NCBI GenBank assembly: GCA_947307285.1
Contig: CAMZIS010000034.1
Location: 1 to 8,859, forward strand
Reading direction: 5' to 3'
From: an uncultured Peptococcaceae bacterium
GTDB taxonomy: Bacteria > Bacillota > Dehalobacteriia > UBA4068
Length of the DNA stretch: 8,859 bases
Shown here in pieces: positions 1 through 5,370 of the stretch. Under the pieces are notes generated by a model. The model was not told the origin of the DNA. It worked only from the letters and a program-made list of their open reading frames with translations, and ran no database searches. The first letter of the stretch is position 1, and each line of letters opens with the position of its first letter. The translations under genes were made by a program, and so were the position numbers.

Positions 1-12
1 GCCCGTTTGGGC
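1..12 (-). terminator. Possible start of a terminator hairpin after the ABM gene
   Basis: GCCC (1-4) and GGGC (9-12) form a perfect 4-bp inverted repeat around a 4-base loop and overlap the last base of the ABM stop codon. This could be the hairpin of a Rho-independent terminator at the end of the minus-strand operon. The run of Ts that would confirm it lies outside the window, and a 4-bp stem alone is weak, so this is only a suggestion. Confidence 0.15.
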
Positions 13-302
13 TAATAAAGCTCCAGATATTTTTCGATCACGGGCGGACGCTCCGGGTCGGCGTAAGCGTTCAGTCTCGCTCCCCAGTTTTCCGCGCGCA
101 AACGCGCCAGATGGGCGTCCAATGATCCCTGATCCGCCCAGGTCTCCATCATCACGGCGAGAGCGTCTTCCTTCACGCCGTAGAGGGCGTAATCCACGCA
201 GCCCGGCTCCTGCCGGGTCTGATCCACCAGCTTTTCCGCCAGGGCGATATATTCCTCCCAGACCCCTTCTTTGAGCCAGCGTTTGGCCACTAACTTGATC
301 AT
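12..302 (-). CDS. Small ABM-domain protein (antibiotic biosynthesis monooxygenase-like)
   Basis: This gene encodes 96 residues, a complete single-domain protein of the ABM / dimeric alpha-beta barrel type (YgiN-like putative quinol monooxygenases and relatives). Seen: an N-terminal strand (MIKLVAKRWLK), a helix (residues about 14-30), the family-typical EPGCVDYALY segment around residues 32-41, a central strand ending METWAD, and a helix beginning SLDAHLARL, the usual 'W-x(4-5)-LDAHL' arrangement. Such proteins are small cytoplasmic dimers acting on quinones, polyketides or haem, or with no known substrate; the sequence does not reveal which. The ATG start has a GGAGG directly after the gatB stop codon, and only 9 bp separate the two genes, so it is probably co-transcribed as the last visible gene of the gatCAB unit. 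It ends in TAG, showing that TAG serves as a stop in this genome. Confidence 0.85.
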   Translation of the reverse strand: MIKLVAKRWLKEGVWEEYIALAEKLVDQTRQEPGCVDYALYGVKEDALAVMMETWADQGSLDAHLARLRAENWGARLNAYADPERPPVIEKYLELY

Positions 303-311
303 GGGCCCTCC

Positions 312-1745
312 TTATTCGTTGAGCAGGGCGGTCAGTATCTCCCGGATGGCCCGGGGGTCGGCCGCGCCTTTGAGCTGGCGCATGGCCTGACCGAACAGGG
401 CGTCCAGGGCCTTCACCTTGCCGCCCTTGTAGTCGGCTACGATCTTGGGATTGGCGGCTACGATCTCCCGCAGCACGGATTCGGTGGCGCTGTTGTCCGC
501 CACCTGGTCCAGGCCCTGCTCCCTGATGAAGCTTTCCGGGTCGGCGTCGTTTTCATAGACGGCGGCGAACACGGTCTTGGCGTTGGGTCGGGTCAGCTTC
601 CCTTCAGCCACCTGCTTGATGATGTAGGCCAGCTTCTTGCCGTCGAACTCGATATCGTCCGCGGCCACCCCGGCCTTGCGGGCCAGGGCCAGGGCTTCCG
701 TGAGCAGCCAGGCCGCCGCGTCCTTGGCGTCGCAGCCGGCCTCGATCAGGTCGTCGAACAGGAAGGCCAGGTTGGGGCTGGCCGTGAGCTGGGCCGCTTC
801 TTTTTCTTTCAGGCCGAGCTCAGAGATATAGCGCTCTTTCTTCACGTCCGGCATCTCGGGAAGGCTCGCGCGGACCGCTTCGATCCACTCCTCGTCCACG
901 ACGACCGGCGGCAGGTCCGGGTCCGGGAAATAGAGATAGTCGGCGGCGGTCTCCTTTTCCCGCATGGCAAAGGTCTGCTTCTTGGCGGGGTTCCAGCCCC
1001 GGGTCTCCTGGATCAGCTCCTCGTCGCCCCATTCCAGAGCGTCGATGTGCCGTTCCACCTCGTAGGCGATGACCTCGCGGATGGCGGAGAGGGAGTTCAT
1101 GTTCTTGACCTCGGTGCGCACGCCGAATTTTTCCTCGCCCTTTTCCCGCACGGAGATGTTCACGTCGCAGCGCATCAGGCCCTGTTCCATGCGGCAGCGG
1201 CCCGCGCCGGCGTATCTTAGCAGGGAGCGCAGCTTTTCCAGATAGGCCACCACCTCGTCGGCGGAGCGGAAATCGGGCTCGCTGACGATCTCGCACAGCG
1301 GCACGGAGCAGCGGTTATAGTCCACCATGGAAATGCCGGCGTAGTCGTCGTGCAAAAGCTTCCCCGCGTCCTCCTCCATGTGGATGCGGTTGATGCGGAT
1401 CTTTTTCTTGCCCGCCTTGGTCTCGATCTCCACCCAGCCGTTGGTGCAGATGGGATGATACATCTGGGTGATCTGGTAGGAGTTGGACAGGTCGGGATAG
1501 TAGTAGTTCTTTTTGTCGAAGGTGCTGTAGCGGTTGATGGTGCAGTTGGTGACCAGACCGGCGGCGATGGCCTTGTTGACCACGTTGCGGTTCATCACCG
1601 GCAGCAGCCCCGGCATGCCGGCGCAAGCCGGGCACACGTTCTCGTTGGCGTCGGCCGAGCTGTCGTTGGCGCAGGAGCAGAATATCTTGGATTCGGTGGC
1701 CAGCTCCACGTGGACCTCCAGTCCCATTACGGTTTCCCAGGCCAT
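312..1745 (-). CDS. gatB: Aspartyl/glutamyl-tRNA amidotransferase subunit B (GatB), somewhat divergent
   Basis: This gene encodes 477 residues, the normal length of the family. GatB is the tRNA-binding and kinase subunit of GatCAB: it phosphorylates Glu on Glu-tRNA(Gln) or Asp on Asp-tRNA(Asn) and passes it on for amidation with ammonia released by GatA. Seen: the N-terminal GLEVHVEL motif (residues 8-15), a zinc-type cysteine set (C23, C25, C38, C41), PDLSNSYQITQ (84-94), HMEEDAGKLLHD (122-133), VPLCEIVSEPDF (148-159), NISVR, EVKNMNS, YFPDPDLPP (272-280), and a C-terminal YqeY-like helical region from about residue 325. Odd: the usual PDLPKGYQ is PDLSNSYQ, and the usual LNRAGVPLLEIVSEPD has Cys at two places (NRCSVPLCEI). 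The ATG overlaps the gatA stop (TAATG) and is preceded by AGGAGGT (1754-1760). An open frame runs further upstream in the same phase, but homology and the Shine-Dalgarno support 1745 as the start. Confidence 0.95.
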   Translation of the reverse strand: MAWETVMGLEVHVELATESKIFCSCANDSSADANENVCPACAGMPGLLPVMNRNVVNKAIAAGLVTNCTINRYSTFDKKNYYYPDLSNSYQITQMYHPICTNGWVEIETKAGKKKIRINRIHMEEDAGKLLHDDYAGISMVDYNRCSVPLCEIVSEPDFRSADEVVAYLEKLRSLLRYAGAGRCRMEQGLMRCDVNISVREKGEEKFGVRTEVKNMNSLSAIREVIAYEVERHIDALEWGDEELIQETRGWNPAKKQTFAMREKETAADYLYFPDPDLPPVVVDEEWIEAVRASLPEMPDVKKERYISELGLKEKEAAQLTASPNLAFLFDDLIEAGCDAKDAAAWLLTEALALARKAGVAADDIEFDGKKLAYIIKQVAEGKLTRPNAKTVFAAVYENDADPESFIREQGLDQVADNSATESVLREIVAANPKIVADYKGGKVKALDALFGQAMRQLKGAADPRAIREILTALLNE

Positions 1746-2795
1746 TATTCGGCACCTCCTTCCAAAGCGGCGGCGGCGGTGAGGGCGGCGTTGTCCTTCC
1801 CGCTGTCGGCAATGAGCTGCAGGGCAAAGGGCAGTCCGGCGGCGTTTTCGCCCCGGGGCAGGGCCACGCAGGGCAGGCCGGAGATGAGGGCCGGCGCGGA
1901 CCAGCGGCGGTCCTCGTCGGTGAGGGCCGGGATGTCCGCCGCGTCCTTGGCGTAGGCGCCGCCCGAGGAAAGAGGCAGCAGGGCCGCGTCGTAATCCTTG
2001 AACAGCTCCCGGAAGGTCTCGCGGATGAGATAACGGGCCTGCAGGGCCTTGTAGTAGTAGTCGTCGTAGTTGCCCTTGGACAGCACGTAGGTGCCCAGCA
2101 GACAGACGAATTTGGCGTGGAGGCCGAAGCCCTCGGAGCGGGAGCCCCGGTACAGGTCTTCGATGTTGCGGTATTTCTCGGTGCGGTAGCCGTATTTCAC
2201 GCCGTCGAAGCGGGACACGTTGTTGCAGCCCTCGGCCGCGGCCATGCAGGTGTAGGCGGGACCGGCCAGCTCCAGATAGGGCAGGCTCACCCGGTCCACC
2301 TTGGCTCCCCTGGCGGCAAGCTGGGCGGCGGCTTCCTCGGCCGCCTGACGCACCGCCGGGTTGGCGGCTTCGCTGAGCAGGTTCTCGACGTAGGCGATCT
2401 TCAATCCGGCCACGGAGGCCGCCGAAGCGGGACACCGAGCCGTAGGTGGGACGGAAGGCGACGCAGCCGCTTTGGGCGGCCAGACGCAGGCTGTCGCCGC
2501 AGTCCACGATGAGGCCCGCGTCAGCCTGGCCCGCCTGCACGGCGGCAGCGGCGGCGGAGCCGAGGAAGGCGGCGTTCAGGGGGTTGTCCGCCGGGCCGAA
2601 CCAGCAGGTCTCGCTGCCGGCCATGGCAAATTCGCCCACGTGGGTCTGGCCCGCTATCTCCTAGCCCTTGGCCAACAGCCGGTCCACGGCCTCGGCCTGG
2701 AAGGGAGGAGCGAAGTTGTACAGCATATGGCTGCCCGCGGCGCAGACCTGATCTTTGATGATGATGTTGTCGTCGATGATAACTTTTTTCGCCAT
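1745..2795 (-). pseudogene. gatA: Degenerate GatA (amidotransferase subunit A) with amber codon, internal deletion and frameshift
   Basis: GatA normally releases ammonia from glutamine with a Lys/cis-Ser/Ser triad and has about 485 residues. This gene spans 1051 bp. Part 1 (2795 down to about 2415) reads from an ATG with a strong AGGAGG to SRFGG and resembles the amidase core: NFAPPF, GEFAMAG, PTYGSVSRFG. Codon 45 (2661-2663) is TAG. Part 2 (about 2419-1745, another frame) contains GLKIAY, SLPYLELAGPAYTCMAAAE, RFDGVKYGYR, YRGSRSEGFG, LGTYVLSKGNYDDYY and GLPFALQLIA, matching the GatA C-terminal half. Missing: about 65-75 N-terminal residues, about 4 residues of the GGSSGGS loop (here LGSAAAA), and roughly 50 residues between RFG and GLKI, where the frame also shifts. 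Where the family has VKDN (catalytic Lys) this one has IDDN (D8); the nucleophile-like Ser is kept in DCGDSLR. It is probably a decayed pseudoenzyme. Assembly error could explain the amber codon or frameshift but not the other losses. Confidence 0.85.
1754..1760 (-). promoter_or_regulatory. Ribosome binding site of gatB inside the gatA remnant
   Basis: AGGAGGT lies 8 bases before the gatB ATG, within the last codons of the broken gatA. It fixes the gatB start although an open frame in the same phase continues upstream to about 2660. It also means the 3' end of the gatA remnant still does a job. Confidence 0.75.
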
Positions 2796-2800
2796 GTCCG

Positions 2801-2806
2801 CCTCCT
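2801..2806 (-). promoter_or_regulatory. Strong ribosome binding site before the truncated gatA start
   Basis: AGGAGG lies 5 bases before ATG (2795) and abuts the gatC stop. It supports ATG 2795 as the original start even though the family's first 65-75 residues are absent. The N-terminal truncation therefore looks like a settled start rather than a random break. Confidence 0.7.
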
Positions 2807-3087
2807 CAGTCCGCTACCCGCGGCACGGCGAAGCAGTTTTCCGCCTGCTCCGGCGCCTGACGCAGTATCTCTTCCCGGGAGACGGTCTTGGCGCGCACGT
2901 CTTCCCGGTATACCGGGGCCACGCCGTCGGCCCAGACCATGATGGGCGTATCGGTGAATTTGGCTTTTTTCAGAGGATCGAGCAGCGAGAGAGTGCGGTC
3001 GAATTCCGCGGCTATCTGCTCTTCCTCCGCCCCGCTCAGGTCGAATTTGTTGAACAGGGCGATCTTTCGCAGCAGTTCTTTGTCCAT
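2806..3087 (-). CDS. gatC: Aspartyl/glutamyl-tRNA amidotransferase subunit C (GatC), divergent
   Basis: This gene encodes 93 residues, the usual size for GatC, the small subunit that wraps around GatA and stabilises the GatA-GatB pair. Recognisable is the C-terminal part, YREDVRAKTVSREEILRQAP then FAVPRVAD, which matches the family pattern LREDxV...SREExLxxAP...FxVPxV. The N-terminal helical part (IALFNKFDLSGAEEEQIAAEF) has the right layout (helix, 'LS-x-EE', helix) but not the usual HLAxLARLxL. The segment before YRED is VWADGVAPV instead of a VxPLxNV-like stretch. The ATG is preceded by GAGGTG. It is the first gene of the gat unit, separated from recO by a 53-bp AT-rich gap with promoter-like features and from the gatA remnant by 10 bp. 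Because GatC's main partner is GatA, an intact gatC beside a broken gatA is odd unless GatA is made elsewhere. Confidence 0.88.
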   Translation of the reverse strand: MDKELLRKIALFNKFDLSGAEEEQIAAEFDRTLSLLDPLKKAKFTDTPIMVWADGVAPVYREDVRAKTVSREEILRQAPEQAENCFAVPRVAD

Positions 3088-3140
3088 GCAGCACCTCGTG
3101 ATAATAGAGTTTATATAAACAAAAATGAAAGCGAAATGAT
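3088..3140 (-). promoter_or_regulatory. Candidate promoter region of gatC with a 12-bp palindrome
   Basis: This 53-bp gap is strikingly AT-rich in an otherwise GC-rich window. On the minus strand it contains a -10-like TATTAT (3106-3101) with a weak TTCATT (3129-3124) 17 bases upstream, and an alternative TATAAA (3115-3110). The perfect palindrome GTTTATATAAAC occupies 3109-3120, overlapping the candidate spacer, and could bind a dimeric regulator or may simply be part of the AT-rich promoter. No terminator hairpin follows recO, so readthrough from the upstream operon remains possible. The -35 matches are poor, hence the low confidence. Confidence 0.35.
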
Positions 3141-3944
3141 TTACAGCAGCTCTTTCAAAACGGCTTTGGCCTTGCCGGCGTAGTCCAGATGGTAGGACAG
3201 ATAGGGGTCGAGGGCCTGCTCGATCTCCCGGTCCAGGGCGGGGGAGAGGCGCAGCCGGCTCACCTTGGAAAAAGGAGCTTCCCTGAGGGTGGTCATGTAG
3301 CGCAGGGCCCCGGGGGAAAGCAAAGGCAGGCCGTTACGGAGGGAGTTTCCGGAGGAAACTCCAGAGGTTGCGTCAGCAACCTCCGCACAAGCGGCGCACA
3401 AAAGCTGCCCTTTTTGGGGCGAAAGCAGGAAGCGGCGGGGGTCGGCGGAGGCCGGGCTTTGCCCGCAGGCGGCGCAGCAGGAAAGGTCGGGCAGCAGGCC
3501 CAGCTGATCCAGGAAGCGCAGCTCGAAAAAGCGGGCCGTGCGGGAGAGCTGGTCGTCCAGCTTTATCATCAAAAAGGCGGCCCGGGCCAGAGCGAACAGG
3601 CCGGGCTCGGGCCGGTTTTCCGGCCAGCCCGCCAGCAGCAGTTCGCTGAAATAGGACAGATAGGCGAAGCGCTCCACGTCGCCGCCGGGGGGCAGATAGC
3701 TCTCCTCCTGCCGTCCCTCTTTGAGGAAGCTGACCCCACCCTTGGCCGGGGAGAGGGTCACGGTGGCGCGGCAGAAGGGCTGAGCGCAGGCGGCAAGCTT
3801 GCTGCCGGGCTTTTTCGCGCCCCGGGCGATCGCCGTCTCCGGGCCCTTTTCCAGGCTCACCAGGGTCAGCAGCCGGTCCTGCTCCCGCCAGTCTCTGGCC
3901 CGCAGCACGATAGCCTCATAGGTGCGGTCGCGTACGTCTACCAT
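3141..3944 (-). CDS. recO: DNA repair protein RecO
   Basis: This gene encodes 267 residues, slightly longer than the usual 240-260. RecO works with RecR (and RecF) in the cytoplasm, displacing SSB and loading RecA on gapped DNA, and also anneals single strands. Seen: the N-terminal OB-fold signature YEAIVLRARDWREQDRLLTL (residues 9-28) followed by RGAKKPGSKL (41-50), a middle helical domain (about 90-150) with RFFELRFLDQLGLLPDL, and a zinc-binding pair of cysteine motifs (C157-x2-C160 and C183-x2-C186). The C-terminal helices are LSPGALRYM and LDREIEQALDPYLSYHLD. Residues about 188-203, between the second cysteine pair and LSPGALRYM, are encoded by two back-to-back perfect hairpins, an apparent in-frame insertion that accounts for the extra length. 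It starts 3 bp after the era stop with no clear Shine-Dalgarno, so translation is probably coupled to era. Confidence 0.93.
   Translation of the reverse strand: MVDVRDRTYEAIVLRARDWREQDRLLTLVSLEKGPETAIARGAKKPGSKLAACAQPFCRATVTLSPAKGGVSFLKEGRQEESYLPPGGDVERFAYLSYFSELLLAGWPENRPEPGLFALARAAFLMIKLDDQLSRTARFFELRFLDQLGLLPDLSCCAACGQSPASADPRRFLLSPQKGQLLCAACAEVADATSGVSSGNSLRNGLPLLSPGALRYMTTLREAPFSKVSRLRLSPALDREIEQALDPYLSYHLDYAGKAKAVLKELL
3337..3385. repeat. Double-hairpin palindromic element inside recO
   Basis: Two perfect inverted repeats lie side by side. The first has arms GGAGTTTCC (3342-3350) and GGAAACTCC (3354-3362) with a 3-base loop. The second has arms GAGGTTGC (3364-3371) and GCAACCTC (3376-3383) with a 4-base loop. 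An outer pair, CGGAGG (3337-3342) and CCTCCG (3380-3385), could close the whole structure. The block stays in frame with recO and encodes about residues 188-203, in the linker after the zinc-binding cysteines where RecO length usually varies. It resembles small palindromic elements known to insert into coding genes in other bacteria, but I cannot assign it to a named family. No second copy is visible in this window. Confidence 0.8.
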
Positions 3945-3947
3945 AGG

Positions 3948-4868
3948 TCAGTCCATCTCGTCCAGGGCGTTGGCCGTCAGGTCCCAGGAATCCAGCAGGC
4001 CCTGATTGTTGCGCCAGTCCTTTTTGGCCCGGACCTGCAGCTCCAGCCAGACCTTGCAGCCGAAGATGCTTTCGATCTCGCGGCGGGCGGCGGCGCCGAT
4101 CTTTTTCAGCATGGCGCCCTTTTTGCCTATGATGATGCCTTTTTGCGAATCCCGCTCCACGTAGATGGTGGCCTCGATATAGAGGGTGCCGTTGTCCCGC
4201 TCCTCCATGGCCGGCACGGTGACGGCCACGGCGTGGGGCACCTCGTCAGTGGTGGCGAGAAGCACCTGCTCCCGCACCAGCTCGGCCACGAGCATGTTCT
4301 CCGGGAAGTCGCTGATCATGTCCGCCGGGTAATACAGGGGCCCCTCGGGCAGGGCCGCGTAGACGGCGGCCATCAGAGCGTCCGTGTTCTCGCCGGTCAG
4401 GGCGGAGCAGGGCACGATCTGGTCAAAGTCGTATTTCTCCGCGAAAAAGGCTATCTTCGGCAGCAGGGCCGTTTTTTCCACCGCGTCCGCCTTGTTCAGC
4501 ACCAGAAAGACCGGGGTGTGCAGGCCGGACAGCATGGAGAGGATGTATTCCTCCCCCGGCCCGAATTCGTCGGTCACGTCGTTCAGGTAGAGGATGAGGT
4601 CGCAGCCGGAAAGAGATTCCCGCACCGCCTCCATCATGCGCTCGCCAAGCTTGAACTTGGGCTTGTGCACGCCGGGGGTGTCGATGAACACCGCCTGCAT
4701 CCTGTCGTCGGTGTAGATGCCGCGGATGGAATTGCGGGTGGTCTGGGGCTTGTCCGAGCAGATGGCCACCTTTTCGCCTACCAGGCGGTTGATAAGGGTG
4801 GATTTGCCGGCGTTGGGCCGGCCCAGCAGGGCTACGAAGCCGGAGCGGAAGGGAGTTTTTTCAGTCAA
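3948..4868 (-). CDS. era: GTPase Era
   Basis: This gene encodes 306 residues from a TTG start, the usual Era length of about 300. Era is an essential GTPase that binds the 3' end of 16S rRNA and helps small-subunit assembly. Seen: the G1 loop GRPNAGKS (16-23), the switch region TTRNSIRGI (43-51), G3 DTPG (63-66), G4 NKAD (125-128), G5-like CSAL (154-157), and a C-terminal KH domain with IIIGKKGAMLKKIG (245-258) followed by FGCKVWLELQVRAKKDWR. The reading frame stays open upstream into ybeY, but AGGAG (4876-4880) lies 7 bases before TTG 4868, and the family N-terminus begins just before the G1 loop (MTEKTPFRSGFVALLGRP). That makes TTG the better start. It lies 16 bp after ybeY and 3 bp before recO. 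Confidence 0.96.
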   Translation of the reverse strand: MTEKTPFRSGFVALLGRPNAGKSTLINRLVGEKVAICSDKPQTTRNSIRGIYTDDRMQAVFIDTPGVHKPKFKLGERMMEAVRESLSGCDLILYLNDVTDEFGPGEEYILSMLSGLHTPVFLVLNKADAVEKTALLPKIAFFAEKYDFDQIVPCSALTGENTDALMAAVYAALPEGPLYYPADMISDFPENMLVAELVREQVLLATTDEVPHAVAVTVPAMEERDNGTLYIEATIYVERDSQKGIIIGKKGAMLKKIGAAARREIESIFGCKVWLELQVRAKKDWRNNQGLLDSWDLTANALDEMD

Positions 4869-4875
4869 AGGTCGT

Positions 4876-4880
4876 CTCCT
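4876..4880 (-). promoter_or_regulatory. Ribosome binding site deciding the TTG start of era
   Basis: AGGAG sits in the 16-bp ybeY-era gap, 7 bases before TTG 4868. It favours that start over upstream codons that would overlap ybeY and add about 35 basic, non-conserved residues. Confidence 0.7.
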
Positions 4881-4884
4881 GATT

Positions 4885-5361
4885 TTATTCCCGGGGCAGG
4901 TCCAGGGCCTGCATGATCTCGTCCTGTTTGGCGAACATGGCCTTTTCCTCGGTCTCGCCCAGCTCGTGATCATAGCCCAGCAGATGCAGCAGGCCGTGGA
5001 CGAAGAGGAACACGGTCTCCCGCAGAGGGCTGTGGCCGAAGGCCTGGGCCTGGGCCGCCGCCTTTTCCCGGGAGATCACGATGTCGCCCAGGGCCACGGG
5101 CAGCTCTTCCGGCGCCTCCTGCCATTCCCCGGCTTCCCACTGGGGGAAGGAGAGCACGTCGGTGGCTTTGTCTATGCCGCGAAAGTCGCGGTTCAGTTGG
5201 CGGATGCCCGCGTCGTCGGTGAAGATGAGTGAAAGCTCCGCGTCCCGGGGGAAGCCGCAGCTTTTAAGGGTCTGCCGCGCCGCGGCCCTGAGCTTTTGCC
5301 GTTCGGCGGCGTCCGTGCGCCGGGCTTTGTTTTCGTGACCGATGGTGAGATTTACGCGCAT
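4885..5361 (-). CDS. ybeY: rRNA maturation endoribonuclease YbeY
   Basis: This gene encodes 158 residues, the normal family size. YbeY is a zinc-dependent single-strand endoribonuclease used in 16S rRNA 3'-end maturation and ribosome quality control, often together with Era. Seen: the metal-binding HGLLHLLGYDH motif (H122, H126, H132), the conserved LNRDFRGIDKATDVLSFP stretch (56-73), and LGDIVISREKA (91-101). The C-terminal helix EEKAMFAKQDEIM follows the His motif as expected. The ATG has AAGGAG 5 bases upstream. It lies 9 bp after the HD phosphohydrolase gene and 16 bp before era. In many Bacillota dgkA and cdd sit between ybeY and era; here they do not. Confidence 0.96.
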   Translation of the reverse strand: MRVNLTIGHENKARRTDAAERQKLRAAARQTLKSCGFPRDAELSLIFTDDAGIRQLNRDFRGIDKATDVLSFPQWEAGEWQEAPEELPVALGDIVISREKAAAQAQAFGHSPLRETVFLFVHGLLHLLGYDHELGETEEKAMFAKQDEIMQALDLPRE

Positions 5362-5370
5362 GTTTTCTCC

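Noticed and set aside
2405..2425. Programmed ribosomal frameshift in gatA
   Set aside because: There is no slippery heptamer or downstream structure at the junction, about 50 conserved residues are missing there, and an amber codon already interrupts the gene upstream.
312..2639. A single 775-codon minus-strand frame as a natural GatA-GatB fusion
   Set aside because: Only the first about 75 codons and the last 477 look like protein families. The middle about 220 codons are the wrong frame of the GatA C-terminal half, with an Arg/Gly-rich non-conserved translation.
2661..2663. Recoding of TAG as an amino acid such as pyrrolysine
   Set aside because: TAG ends the ABM gene in this same window, no other gene here has internal TAG, and the rest of gatA is clearly decayed.
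3189..4916. Plus-strand open frame of 575 codons across recO and era
   Set aside because: It runs across two well-identified minus-strand genes, has a low-complexity Gly/Gln/His-rich translation and resembles no family.
4869..4973. Longer Era starting at 4973 within ybeY
   Set aside because: The extra 35 residues are the shadow of the ybeY C-terminus and are absent from the family; TTG 4868 has a well-placed AGGAG.
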